Shown here piece by piece: positions 35,252 through 44,553 of a stretch of DNA of 51,271 nt; within the stretch, counting starts at the first letter, position 1, and each line of letters starts with the position of its first letter. A program made the position numbers and the translations under genes. This stretch comes from Nitratireductor aquibiodomus NL21 = JCM 21793 (GTDB lineage Bacteria; Pseudomonadota; Alphaproteobacteria; Rhizobiales; Rhizobiaceae): positions 1 to 51,271 of the forward strand of contig NZ_BAMP01000024.1 of NCBI RefSeq assembly GCF_000615975.1. Direction: 5' to 3'. Under the pieces are notes generated by a model, which was not told the origin of the DNA, made no database searches, and worked only from the letters and a program-made list of their open reading frames with translations.

Positions 35252-36018
35252 AGCGCGCGAACCCGGTCGCGGAAACGGGCCAGAAAGCGGGCGTTTGCTT
35301 CATCGCCGCCCGGTGCGTTTCCGCTGCGCCAAACCGGCGGTTCGACGCCACGGTCGAGCAGCTGCGCGACGGTGCGGATCACCAGGCAGTTGAGCGCGAA
35401 CGCATTGGCAAATGTGGAGATGGCGGAGATGTTTTCCGTCATGCCCGGCAGGCTGACCACCGCATCGCCGATCGGAACTTTCGTGTCGATGGCGATGTCG
35501 ACCACATCATGCAGGTTCTTCTTTTCCGGGTGGCGCGCCGGGTGGTCCGGGCTCGTGCTCTCGGCATGCTCGCGCGAGCTCACGCCAATGAGGAAAGCCC
35601 CGCGAGACTTCGCCTCCAGTGCAGCGTCGATCAGGGCTGCGTTGATGCCGTAGGCGTTTGCGAGGATCAGCACGTCGCCTTCGCCAAGGCGGGCATCGGC
35701 GATGACAACGCGGCCATAGCCCGGCGTGCGTTCGATCGCCATGGAGCGCAATGCCCCGTTGGAAAGCAGCGTGCCTTCATCGAGAATGGCGCTCATATGC
35801 ATCAGGCCGCCGGCCCGGAAAAACACCTCCTGGCTGGCGAGATTGGAGTGTCCGCCGGGGCCGAAAATGTGGATAAGCCGGTCTGCCTCGATCTGGGAGG
35901 CGAGGCGCTCGGCAGCCTTGTCCAGAGTGTCGCGCTCTTCGACAAGGATGCGTTGCATGAGCGCGTGGCTCGTTGCGAGATAGTCTGCGCAGATCGCGTC
36001 GGCGTTGATCTCAGGCAT
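35248..36018 (-). CDS. SIS domain sugar-phosphate-binding protein
   Basis: 256 residues. A SIS fold is indicated by ADRLIHIFGPGGHSNLASQEVFFRAGG (phosphosugar loop) and by GEGDVLILANAYGINAALIDAALEAKSRGAFLIGVSS. No helix-turn-helix is present, so it is an enzyme or binding protein rather than a regulator. Related stand-alone SIS proteins are annotated as sugar isomerase domain proteins. Placed between nagB and nagA, it may isomerise or bind an amino-sugar phosphate. The exact role is unknown. Confidence 0.82.
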   Translation of the reverse strand: MPEINADAICADYLATSHALMQRILVEERDTLDKAAERLASQIEADRLIHIFGPGGHSNLASQEVFFRAGGLMHMSAILDEGTLLSNGALRSMAIERTPGYGRVVIADARLGEGDVLILANAYGINAALIDAALEAKSRGAFLIGVSSREHAESTSPDHPARHPEKKNLHDVVDIAIDTKVPIGDAVVSLPGMTENISAISTFANAFALNCLVIRTVAQLLDRGVEPPVWRSGNAPGGDEANARFLARFRDRVRAL

Positions 36019-36802
36019 CGGGGTCGGCCTCTTTGTCCAGATAGAGTGTGCAGTTCTCATGCTCGCGCAGAATGCTTGCCGGGCAAGCCGTTGTCCGCTC
36101 TCCGTGCAGCGTTCCGCGCACGGCGTCGCGCTTGTGAGCGCCGGGCACGATGCAGAACATGCGGTCGGCGCGCAACAGCCTTGGAATGGTGAGCGTCAGC
36201 GCGGTGCGCGGCACCGCATCGAGGCTCTCAAAGCCGCCATCATCATATTGCTGCTGGCGGCAGACCGCGTCGAGCTCCACGAGTTTGACGTCCAGCGGAT
36301 CGTCAAAGTCGGCGATGGGCGGATCGTTGAACGCGATATGGCCGTTGACGCCGATGCCGAGGCACACAAAGTCGATGGGCGCTTCGTTAAGCAGCGCCGC
36401 GTAGCGTTGCGCTTCTCTCTCCGGGTCTGCGCCGGGATCGATCCGGTGTGCGGCAGCCAGTGGAAGCGCATCGAAAATGTGCCGGTTCAGCCAGTGCGCG
36501 AAGCGCTGGGGCGCATCCGGCGCAAGGCCGATGAACTCATCCATGTGAAAGGCGGTCACGCGCGACCAGTCGATGTCGGGCATGGCGCGAAGCTGCTCGA
36601 TCATCGAAGCCTGGCTCGGCGCGGAGGCGAAAATGACGCGCACATTCTCCTGGCTGGCCAGCCGTTCGCGCAGCGCTTTGGCGATGTCGGCGGCAGCGGC
36701 GGCTCCCATCGCGTCGCGGTCTGCAAAGGTTTTTACGGTGAGCCTGTCGATCTTTCGGTCAACGAGCGGAGTTGGCTCGAGCGCGGCTTGGCTATGCTGC
36801 AA
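36011..36802 (-). CDS. nagB: Glucosamine-6-phosphate deaminase
   Basis: NagB converts glucosamine-6-phosphate to fructose-6-phosphate and ammonia. The protein has AFHMDEFIGL (catalytic Asp) and CLGIGVNGHIAFNDPP (catalytic His), and ends with the small-molecule pocket TLTIPRLLRADRMFCIVPG. No ATG fits the family start. A TTG at 36802 with GGAG eight bases upstream gives 263 residues, the usual length, so TTG is chosen with moderate confidence. First gene of the leftward nag operon, divergent from the LacI gene, with two operators between them. Confidence 0.88.
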   Translation of the reverse strand: MQHSQAALEPTPLVDRKIDRLTVKTFADRDAMGAAAAADIAKALRERLASQENVRVIFASAPSQASMIEQLRAMPDIDWSRVTAFHMDEFIGLAPDAPQRFAHWLNRHIFDALPLAAAHRIDPGADPEREAQRYAALLNEAPIDFVCLGIGVNGHIAFNDPPIADFDDPLDVKLVELDAVCRQQQYDDGGFESLDAVPRTALTLTIPRLLRADRMFCIVPGAHKRDAVRGTLHGERTTACPASILREHENCTLYLDKEADPDA

Positions 36803-36880
36803 ATCATGTCTCCGAAGATTGCGCCCGCTGATCGCAGGGGCCTTGCGGCAGAGTAGAACAAGAATGCGGGCACTATGCTG

Positions 36881-36907
36881 TGCAACCGGTTGCATGTCAA
36901 CCGGTTG
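36881..36907. promoter_or_regulatory. Tandem LacI-family operators in the nagB/lacI divergent promoter
   Basis: TGCAACCGGTTGCA (36881-36894) is a perfect 14-base palindrome with the CG centre typical of LacI operators. CAACCGGTTG (36898-36907) is a perfect 10-base palindrome with the same core. Their centres are 15 bases apart. A third copy lies at 32758. They probably control nagB leftwards and the regulator's own gene rightwards. Confidence 0.85.
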
Positions 36908-36967
36908 CCTGACGCCTCGCGGCGGTGCATCTTGTCGCCAGAAAAGCACAGGGTTCGAGGGCAGGCG

Positions 36968-37978
36968 GTGGCAGCGGAACGCAAAGGCGGCGTCACGATC
37001 AGTCAGGTGGCGAAGGAGGCCGGGGTGGCGCGTTCGAGCGTGTCTCGCGCCTACACGCGACCCGATATGCTGAGCCCGGAGACGGTCGAGCGCATCAAGG
37101 CGGCCGCCGGCAGGCTCGGTTACGTGCCAAATCATACGGCCCGCGCGCTCAGCACCGGGCGTTATGGCAATCTGGCGCTGATCGTGCCGGATGTCGCAAA
37201 TCCGTTTTTCCCGCCCATGATCCGCGCCGCCCAGGTTGAGGCGGATCGCTCCGATTTCTGCGTGTTTCTCGGAAATTCCGACGAAGATCCGGAAAAAGAG
37301 GACCAGCTTCTCGGTCGTTTTTCCGGGCAGGTCGAGGGCATCATCTTGGCATCGCCCCGACTTTCCGACGAGCGCATTGCGGCTCATGCGCTTCTGCGCC
37401 CTCTGGTTCTGATTAACCGCGATGTGAAGGGCATCCCGAAAGTGCTGATTGACAGCGGCACGGGCATTGCCGAGGCAACGCAGCATCTGGCGGATTTCGG
37501 GCACCGCAACATTGTCTATGTCAGCGGCCCATCCACATCCTGGTCCAACAAGCAGCGCCGTGCTGCCGTGCGCCAGGCCTCAAAGAAGCTCGGCCTTGAT
37601 CTGAGCTTCGTCTCGGCCAGCGTTCCAAGTTTCGAGGCCGGTTTGCAGGCGGTCGATGCCATCCTCGCAAAGGGTGCGACGGCGGCGATTGCCTTCGACG
37701 ACGTGACGGCGCAGGGCATTCTGGCCGGCCTCGGCGAGCGCGGCGTCAGCGTGCCCGGTGAATTCTCGGTGGTGGGCTGCGACGATGCGCTGGGACCGTT
37801 GACCGTGCCAAGCCTCACAACCGTTTCCAGCCGCTCGATAGAAGCAGGAAAACTGGCTGTGTCTCTGCTGCTGGAGGTGCTGGGCTCGCAGGCGGTGCGC
37901 GATGCTTCCTATGTTCTGGAGACCCATCTGATCGTGCGCTCGACCACCGGTCCGGCGCCCGAGCGCGGGCAGGGCTGA
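36968..37978 (+). CDS. LacI family transcriptional regulator
   Basis: 336 residues from a GTG at 36968 (preceded by GAGGGCAG). The LacI headpiece is VTISQVAKEAGVARSSVSRAYTRPDMLSPETVERIKAAAGRLGY, here split in description for length, followed by the hinge NHTARALSTGR and the periplasmic-binding-like domain (LALIVPDVANPFFPPMI, INRDVKGIPKV, SVPGEFSVVGCDD). It is divergent from the nag operon. The matching operators at both operons make it the cluster regulator. The inducer is probably the imported sugar or an intermediate. Confidence 0.92.
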   Translation: MAAERKGGVTISQVAKEAGVARSSVSRAYTRPDMLSPETVERIKAAAGRLGYVPNHTARALSTGRYGNLALIVPDVANPFFPPMIRAAQVEADRSDFCVFLGNSDEDPEKEDQLLGRFSGQVEGIILASPRLSDERIAAHALLRPLVLINRDVKGIPKVLIDSGTGIAEATQHLADFGHRNIVYVSGPSTSWSNKQRRAAVRQASKKLGLDLSFVSASVPSFEAGLQAVDAILAKGATAAIAFDDVTAQGILAGLGERGVSVPGEFSVVGCDDALGPLTVPSLTTVSSRSIEAGKLAVSLLLEVLGSQAVRDASYVLETHLIVRSTTGPAPERGQG

Positions 37979-38182
37979 GAAAAGATACCGCACGGCTGGT
38001 GCCCACCGGGTTTCCCCATGGGGGAGGCTAGAAAAAGCTCTCGTGTTCTTCCCTGCAGATGGCCTTGCCCATTTGCCTTATGGCCAAGTGGGCTGTGAAT
38101 GCGACGGCAACGTTTGCTGCAATGTTGCAATCACCCCATTCAACAATAGCTCGCATAATATGCATTATGGAACTTGCGACCT

Positions 38183-39091
38183 TCACGAAAGAACACCCTC
38201 TTCTCGCAATTCGCCGATTTCGGCTCTGATCGTTTCGATGAAGGCATTCTCGATGCGGCTCAGCGGCCGGTCTTCATGGTGGAAAATCGCCATTTCCCAG
38301 GGAATGGAAGGCTCCAGTGGCCGTTCAATCACATCATCGCCCGATGGCAGGAGAATGCTGAACGGGTCGACGATTGCGATGCCCACGCCGCGTCGCACGA
38401 GACCGTGCACCGCGCGCAACGTGCGCGCTTCGGCGGCAATGCGCCGCTGTGCGCCTGCCGTCTGCATCATGTAGTCGACACGCGTGCGCAGCGGGCTGCC
38501 AATGGCCAGCTCGACAAACACCTCGCGCCGCAGGTCTTCAAGGCGCACAACGTCGCGGCTCGCCAGCCGGTGTCCGCGCGGGATCAGGCAACGTGCCTCG
38601 CAGGCGCCGAGCGGTATCAGGCGTGCGCCATAGGGGCTCGCATCGAGCGTGATGCCGACGCCCAGATCGCAGCTCCCCTCGTTGAACATGCGCAGCAGTT
38701 CTTCCAGTCCCGTATCGACGATCTTCACCGCCACGTCGGGATGGGTCTCCTTGAAGCGCGCCACCACATCGAGGAGAAACGTGTCCACATAGATCGGCTG
38801 CGCCGCCACCACGATGCGCCCCACCTGACGGTTGGCGATGGCGCGCGCCTCGCGTTCGAGCTCCTGAAATGTGGTCAGCGAGCGTGAGACATTGGCGTGA
38901 AAAAGGATCGCCTCATGTGTCGGCATCAGCTGGTTGCGTTTGCGCACGAACAGCGGAAAGCCGATCGTTTCTTCCAGTTGCCCCAGAAGCCGGCTCACCA
39001 TTGGCTGGCTGATCTTGAGCGCGGCCGCTGCCCGTGTCGCCGAGCCATGGCTCATGAACGCATCGAAAGCTTCGAGCTGCTTCAGGTTCAT
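38183..39091 (-). CDS. LysR family regulator of the TTT transporter
   Basis: 302 residues. N-terminal LysR helix-turn-helix MNLKQLEAFDAFMSHGSATRA with AAALKISQPMVSRLLGQLEE, then a substrate domain from about residue 90 (GRIVVAAQPIYVDTFLLDVV). Divergent from tctC, so it most likely activates the tctCBA operon in answer to its carboxylate substrate. A partial palindrome with T-N11-A spacing lies between them. Confidence 0.9.
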   Translation of the reverse strand: MNLKQLEAFDAFMSHGSATRAAAALKISQPMVSRLLGQLEETIGFPLFVRKRNQLMPTHEAILFHANVSRSLTTFQELEREARAIANRQVGRIVVAAQPIYVDTFLLDVVARFKETHPDVAVKIVDTGLEELLRMFNEGSCDLGVGITLDASPYGARLIPLGACEARCLIPRGHRLASRDVVRLEDLRREVFVELAIGSPLRTRVDYMMQTAGAQRRIAAEARTLRAVHGLVRRGVGIAIVDPFSILLPSGDDVIERPLEPSIPWEMAIFHHEDRPLSRIENAFIETIRAEIGELREEGVLS

Positions 39092-39111
39092 CTGCGTATC
39101 CTCAATAGTCA

Positions 39112-39130
39112 GTATTCATAAATGTAATAC
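39112..39130. promoter_or_regulatory. Candidate LysR binding site
   Basis: GTATT (39112-39116) and AATAC (39126-39130) are inverted arms with a nine-base AT-rich spacer, giving the T-N11-A form of LysR sites. It lies 21 bases upstream of the LysR start and about 100 bases before tctC, where an autoregulating LysR protein would bind. The rest of 39131-39228 shows only the ribosome site GGGAGGA before tctC. Confidence 0.55.
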
Positions 39131-39228
39131 TAACAGGCATAATTTGCAGAGGAAAGCATACTGTGTAAAAACCTCAAGGCGCTCGAACCCTTCGGGCGAA
39201 TGGATTCACTCTCCCTGGGAGGATTTGC

Positions 39229-40203
39229 ATGAAATCTCTGATGAAAACCGTTCTGGCGGCAGCGGTTGTCGCCCTTGCTGCCGGCACTGCCCACGCCGAT
39301 TATCCGGAAAAGGCCGTGACCATCGTCGCCCCTTATGGCGCTGGTGGTGCTTCCGATCTTGCAGCCCGCGCGCTGGCCGAAACGTCCCGCGAATATCTCG
39401 GCGATCAGCCGGTCGTGGTGGTGAACAAGCCGGGCAATGGCGGCATGAATGGTGCCCGCTTCGTTTCCGAAGGCACACCCGATGGCTACACGCTGCTGCT
39501 CGCCCGCGTCGGCATGGCGTTATACCCCGCCGTGCAGGAAAGCTCGCCGGTCGGTTGGGACGATTACACCTTCCTCGGCTCTCTGGAAGCCACGCCGATG
39601 ATCCTCGCCGTGGCGGAAAACTCTCCCTATAAGACCGCTGAAGAGCTGGTCGAGGGCCTGAAGGCCAACCCCGGCGCCCTCACCTATGGCGCATCGGGCG
39701 CCACCGCCATTGACGGTTTCACCGTTCAGGCGCTGCTGGCCGACAACGAGCTCGACCCGCTGACGGCAGCAACCCTCGTTCCCTACAAGGGCGGCGGCGC
39801 GCTGGCGACTGCACTTCTCGGTGGCCATGTGGACTTCCTCGCCATCGCGGCCGGTTCGCTGATGCCGCACATCGAGTCCGGCAAGATGCGCGCCCTCATG
39901 GTCTATGCACCGTCGCGCATGGACACGCTGCCCGACGTGCCAACCGCCGCCGAGCTTGGCTTTGAAAAGGCTGGCCAGATCACCGGCTGGAGCGCACTCT
40001 ACGGCCCGAAGGACCTGCCGGAAGAAATCGTGACCCGCTGGCAGGAAACGCTTGCAAAGGTTGCCGAGGACGAGAAATGGCTGGAGCTCGCCGAGCGTCG
40101 TGGCTCCATCTCCACCGCCGGCAAGGAAGACATGGCAGCCTATGCCAAGTCGCAGTACGAGCTGTTCAACGGGCTCGCACGCGAGTTCGGCTACATTAAG
40201 TAA
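39229..40203 (+). CDS. Tripartite tricarboxylate transporter substrate-binding protein (TctC/Bug family)
   Basis: 324 residues with signal peptide ending AGTAHA. Mature start DYPEKAVTIVAPYGAGGASDLAAR and VVNKPGNGGMNGARFVSEGTPDGYTLLL are diagnostic of Bug proteins, which bind small carboxylates such as citrate, malate, acidic amino acids or aromatic acids. First gene of tctCBA; the gene order is usual. Ligand unknown. Confidence 0.92.
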   Translation: MKSLMKTVLAAAVVALAAGTAHADYPEKAVTIVAPYGAGGASDLAARALAETSREYLGDQPVVVVNKPGNGGMNGARFVSEGTPDGYTLLLARVGMALYPAVQESSPVGWDDYTFLGSLEATPMILAVAENSPYKTAEELVEGLKANPGALTYGASGATAIDGFTVQALLADNELDPLTAATLVPYKGGGALATALLGGHVDFLAIAAGSLMPHIESGKMRALMVYAPSRMDTLPDVPTAAELGFEKAGQITGWSALYGPKDLPEEIVTRWQETLAKVAEDEKWLELAERRGSISTAGKEDMAAYAKSQYELFNGLAREFGYIK

Positions 40204-40229
40204 GCCGGCACAACAAAGGAGGACGCGGC

Positions 40230-40742
40230 ATGTTGAACAAGGCCATGCTCCGGGGGCTGCTGATAGCCCTGTTCTTCGGCACAGTGCTTTTCGCATTGAT
40301 TCCGGTTCATGTGCCGCGTCCTTCCTTCATTCCGGGCTTCGCGCCGCCGCCGGACATGTGGCCGCGCACTGTCTCGATCCTCGGGCTCGCCCATGGCCTG
40401 CTGGCGATGGCGTTCGCGGCGCTTGGCGGCGGGAACGAAACGAGCGATGAGCCGGAGCGGGGACCGGCGTCGGCGGTTGAATGGCGCAATCGGCTCATCC
40501 GGCTCGCGCTGGCGCTCGCCGCATTCGCAGGTTTTGTCGTTCTTGTGCCGTTGCTGGGTTTTCTCGCGTCTTCCATGCTTCTGGCGCTTGCCTGTTTCCT
40601 GCTTGCCGGCGCATCCGGGCGGTGGGTTGCCGTTCTGGCTCTTGCCGTTCTTCTGCCGCTCGGCCTGCAGCTCTTCTTCGGCAATGTGACGCACACACCC
40701 TTTCCGTCGGGAAGCTGGAGCATCTTCCCCACCCTCAACTGA
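40230..40742 (+). CDS. Tripartite tricarboxylate transporter small membrane subunit (TctB)
   Basis: 170 residues with four hydrophobic segments, including one near residues 10-25 and a pair near 95-140, and a cytoplasmic charged loop around residue 75-85 (NETSDEPERGPAS). The length, topology and position between tctC and tctA fit TctB, which is poorly conserved in sequence. RBS GGAGG at the usual distance. Confidence 0.87.
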   Translation: MLNKAMLRGLLIALFFGTVLFALIPVHVPRPSFIPGFAPPPDMWPRTVSILGLAHGLLAMAFAALGGGNETSDEPERGPASAVEWRNRLIRLALALAAFAGFVVLVPLLGFLASSMLLALACFLLAGASGRWVAVLALAVLLPLGLQLFFGNVTHTPFPSGSWSIFPTLN

Positions 40743-40769
40743 CCGACCGCCACCGGGACCGCTCAACAC

Positions 40770-42262
40770 ATGTGGAACGATCTTCTTTTCGCATTCGAAT
40801 CCGTCGCCACGCTCGCCAATGTGCTGGCCATGGGCGCGGGCATCCTGGCCGGCGTCGTCATCGGCGCCATTCCGGGCATGACCGGCACAATGGCGGTCAC
40901 GCTTGCTCTGCCCTTCACCTTCTATCTGCCGCCCGTTACCAGCATTCTGCTGCTTGTCGCGCTCTACAAGGGTAGCACCTACGGCGCGTCGATTTCGGCG
41001 ATCCTGATCAAGACGCCGGGCACGGCGTCGGCCGCCTGTACGGTGCTCGATGGCTGGCCGCTCGCCCAGAAGGGCAAGGCCGGCAAGGCGCTCAACATGG
41101 CGCTCATCTCGTCCTGCATCGGCGACTTCCTGTCGAACATCTCGCTGATCTTCCTCGCGGCCCCGCTGGCGCTTCTGGCGCTGCGCGTCGGGCCGCCGGA
41201 ATATTTCATGCTGATGGCCTTTGCGCTCACCATGGTCGCCTCCATTTCCGGCGGCTCGCTCCTGCTCGGCGTTGTGTCGGCCTGTTTCGGCCTGCTGCTC
41301 GCCACGGTTGGTGAGGATATGTACGGCTCGTTCCGCTTCGCGATGACGGAAGACATGAAGAGCGGCCTCTCGGTTGCGCCCGTGCTGATTGGCCTGTTCG
41401 CCCTGCCAGAGCTGCTGCGCCTCATCATGTTCCGTGAGGAAAACCACGGTCAGGCCATGAAGCTCGGCGACAACCGGCTGACGCTGGCAGAGTTCCGCGG
41501 CTCGCTGAAATCCATCATTCGCGGCAGCTTCATCGGCGTGGTTCTGGGCGCCATTCCCGGCATTGGCCCGTCAGCCGCCGCCTTCTTCTCCTATGGCGAG
41601 GCGCGCCGCTCCTCGCCCAACAGCGAGAATTTCGGCAAGGGCGAGCTGGAAGGCATCGCGGCATCCGAATCGGCCAACAATGGCTGCTGCGGCGCGACCA
41701 TGATCCCGCTTCTGGCGCTCGGCGTTCCCGGTGACGTTATCACCGGCGTCATGCTTGGCGCGTTCATGATTCAGGGGCTCACCCCCGGCCCGCTTCTCTT
41801 CCAGAACAATCTGAACGAGGTCTACATGCTGTTCATCGGCATGATGTTCTCTTCCGTTTTGTTGTTCGGCGCCGGCAAGCTCACAGTGCGCTTCTTCTCG
41901 CACATCTCCTCCATTCCGCAGGTGCTTTTGACGCCGGTCGTTCTGATGCTGTGCATCTACGGCATCTACTCGATTTCCAGCAGCATGTTCGATGTCACCG
42001 TCCTGCTCGTCATGGGCGTGGTAGGCTTCATCATGCTGCTCCTGAACATCCCCCGGCGCCGTTCCTCATCGCCTTCATTCTGGGGCCGATGTTCGAGGAC
42101 AATCTGCGCCGCGCGCTGGCCATTTCGCGCGGTGATCCGTCCGTCTTTTTCCAGTCCGCCATTTCCTGGATTTTCGCAGGCCTCATCGTGTTCTTCGTCG
42201 GCCTGACGATCCGCCGGGAGTGGCAAAAATTCAGAGAGAACCGTGCTGCAAAGAATGCCTGA
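40770..42262 (+). CDS. Tripartite tricarboxylate transporter large membrane subunit (TctA), frame broken
   Basis: The main membrane channel of the TTT system with 10-12 helices. Both halves of the internal repeat carry the GAIPGMTGT and GAIPGIGPSAAAF motifs, and LGVPGDVITGVMLGAFMIQG is conserved. The frame breaks near 42054, in a C run that should have one more C (ATC-CCC-CCG), after which it reads PAPFLIAFILGPMFEDNLRR as expected for TctA. Repaired length 497. The unrepaired frame would end at 42206 with nonsense. Confidence 0.88.
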
Positions 42263-42278
42263 GGCCGAAAAGTCCACC

Positions 42279-43444
42279 ATGTCACTGCTTGAGAATGCCA
42301 AGAAGCACCTAAAGGATCTGGTCGCCTTCGATACGACGAGCCGCTACTCGAACCGGCCGCTGATCGACCACATGGCGGCGTTCCTGCGGGGATACGGCAT
42401 CGAGCCGGTCATTCTGCTGGACGAGACAGGCGAGAAGGCAAACCTGATCGCCCGCATCGGCCCTGCCGACGTTCCCGGTGTCGTTCTGTCAGGTCACACC
42501 GATGTGGTCCCGGCGCTGGAAAAGGGCTGGACCTCCCCGCCCTTCGATCTGACCGAGCGCGACGGAAAGCTCTATGGCCGCGGAAGCTGCGACATGAAGG
42601 GCTTTGCCGCCTGTGTCATGGCGATGGTGCCGCAGCTTGTCGCCGCGAAGCTGGAGCGCCCTGTCTGGCTGTGCTTCTCGCATGACGAGGAAGTGGGCTG
42701 CCTTGGCGCGCCGGCCATCGCCGAATGGCTGGCCGCGCTCGACGTGCCGCCCATGCTTGCGATCATCGGCGAGCCGACCGACATGAAGCTGGTGACCGGC
42801 CAGAAAGGCAAGATCGCCATGCGCTGCCATGTTCATGCACGTCCGGCCATTCCTCCTTCGCGCCGGATCATGTCAATGCGATCGACAATGCCGCGCGCAT
42901 CATCGCGATGATCGCCGAGCGCGCCGAAGAGATTGCTGAAAACGGCCCCTTCGACCACGATTTCACCGTGCCGCACTCCACCATGCTGGCAACAATGATT
43001 TCCGGCGGCGTCGCCACCAATGTGACGCCGGATCTTTGCAGTTTCACCTTTGAAATCCGTAGCCTACCGACCCACGACGCACAGGCCGAGCTGGAATTTC
43101 TGAAAACGCGTGCAAATTCGGAAATTCTGCCCAGAATGCAGGAAAAATGCGCCGAAACCGGTATCGAATGGGAAGAAATCTTCGCCTATCCCGCGATGGG
43201 CGACAACACCTCGAGCGAGGGCTTCGCTTTCTTCCGCGACATCATGCCGGAATGGTCCGGAAAAGTCTCTTACGGTTCGGAGGGAGGCGTGTTCGAGACC
43301 ATTGGCGGCATCCCTTCCGTGATCGTCGGTCCGGGCTCCATCCGGCAGGCGCACAAGCCGGACGAATTCGTCGAGGTCGAACAGCTTTCGCTCTGTCTTG
43401 CGTTTCTGGGGAAGCTGGCAGCGAAGATTTCCGAACCGGCGTGA
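42279..43444 (+). CDS. ArgE-like M20 family deacylase, frame broken
   Basis: Zinc-dependent M20 amidohydrolase of the acetylornithine deacetylase type. Metal-binding and catalytic motifs: LSGHTDVVPA, LYGRGSCDMKGFAA, SHDEEVGCLG, GEPTDMK and, after the break, GTSGHSSFAPDHVNAID; the final His is in RQAHKPDEFVE. The frame breaks near 42837, where catgcacg should be catggcacg. Repaired length 388. It follows tctA by 16 bases, and the arginine biosynthesis genes are absent, so it probably deacylates an N-acyl amino acid brought in by the TTT system. ATG at 42255 is an alternative start. Confidence 0.87.
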
Positions 43445-43537
43445 ACTTCGGCGCTATGGCGCGGGAGCAAAGCATCAACTAGCATGCGGCCTGCTGCCCG
43501 AGAGGGTGGTGGGCCGTTGTTTTTTGAGGTGCCTTCC

Positions 43538-44455
43538 GTGCAGTTGCGATTTCTGGAAACCTTCATTCACCTGGCGAAAGTGCGTAATTTTCGCAAGGTT
43601 GCCGATCTTCTGCACACCACCCAGCCGGTCATTTCCTCGCGCATCAACGCACTTGAAAATGAGCTGGGCACCAGGCTTTTCGAACGCTCGAAACGCGGGG
43701 TGCAGTTGACCAGCGAAGGCCGGGTCCTTCTTCCGCATGCGGAGATGGTGGTCGAACTCACCAATGAAATGAAATGGCTGGTCAACAAGAACAGAAAGAT
43801 GACCGGTTCGCTGCGCGTTGGTGTGACCGACACGATCCTGCGCTCCTGGTTCGTTCAGCTCATGGAATGCTTCCGGGAAAAATATCCCGGCGTGAACATC
43901 GAGATGCTGTCGTCGACCTCTGCCGATGTCATCCAGTCGCTGCGGGATCATGCGGTGGATGTGGGACTGGCGATGCGGGATGGAAACGACCCCAAGCTCG
44001 ATTTCGTGCCGCTCGGCTCTTTCCCGGTGGCCTGGGTGGCGAGCCCAACCGCTTTCCCCATCCGCAGGGCGGCGGTGGGTACGCTGCTCGACCTGCCGAT
44101 TCTCAGCTTTCCCAAGAACTCGATCCCCTACAAGACACTGGAGCGCTATCTGAAAATGCACTCCAAGGTGCGGGTCAACGTGCACTCGTCCAACTCCATT
44201 GCAACCATCGTGCAGATGGCCGAGGAAGGGCTTGGCATCGCGCCCATGCCGCGTGCGGTGGTGATGAAAGAACTCGCGAGCGGCACCCTGCATGAAATTA
44301 CCGTGGATGTGGAGTTTCCACCGCTGGAGTTCTTCGCGATCACTGAGGCCTCACCCCGCAAGACGCTCAGGGACGAGTTCGTGGAAATGGCCCGGCAGCA
44401 GGCGATCGCCTATTCCAGCCGGTTCCCGGATGACTATCTGATCAATCTTGATTGA
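43538..44455 (+). CDS. LysR family regulator of the TRAP operon
   Basis: 305 residues from a GTG at 43538; an in-frame ATG at 43484 would add 18 residues that do not look like LysR. The HTH region is VQLRFLETFIHLAKVRNFRK with VADLLHTTQPVISSRINALE, and the co-inducer domain starts near residue 90 (GSLRVGVTDTILRSW). It precedes the TRAP genes on the same strand and may control them and the nearby hydrolases. Confidence 0.88.
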   Translation: MQLRFLETFIHLAKVRNFRKVADLLHTTQPVISSRINALENELGTRLFERSKRGVQLTSEGRVLLPHAEMVVELTNEMKWLVNKNRKMTGSLRVGVTDTILRSWFVQLMECFREKYPGVNIEMLSSTSADVIQSLRDHAVDVGLAMRDGNDPKLDFVPLGSFPVAWVASPTAFPIRRAAVGTLLDLPILSFPKNSIPYKTLERYLKMHSKVRVNVHSSNSIATIVQMAEEGLGIAPMPRAVVMKELASGTLHEITVDVEFPPLEFFAITEASPRKTLRDEFVEMARQQAIAYSSRFPDDYLINLD

Positions 44456-44553
44456 AAAAATTTATCACCGGAAGCCATATTTTTCATTTGGACTTTTTAA
44501 GACGGCTCTCCGATCCTGTTCCCATAACCAGACAAAAACGATGGGGAAGGATA

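Noticed and set aside
38015..38024. CCCCATGGGG palindrome between the convergent LacI and LysR genes as a terminator
   Set aside because: The stem has no loop and no T-run. The 204-base gap holds no other structure that I can support.
42051..42060. Programmed frameshifting in tctA at a C run
   Set aside because: The same one-base loss appears in twelve other places at unrelated sequences, and no slippery heptamer with downstream structure is evident. Sequence error explains it better.
42279..43444. The M20 gene as biosynthetic argE
   Set aside because: No arginine genes nearby and it is joined to a carboxylate importer, so a catabolic deacylase is more likely.
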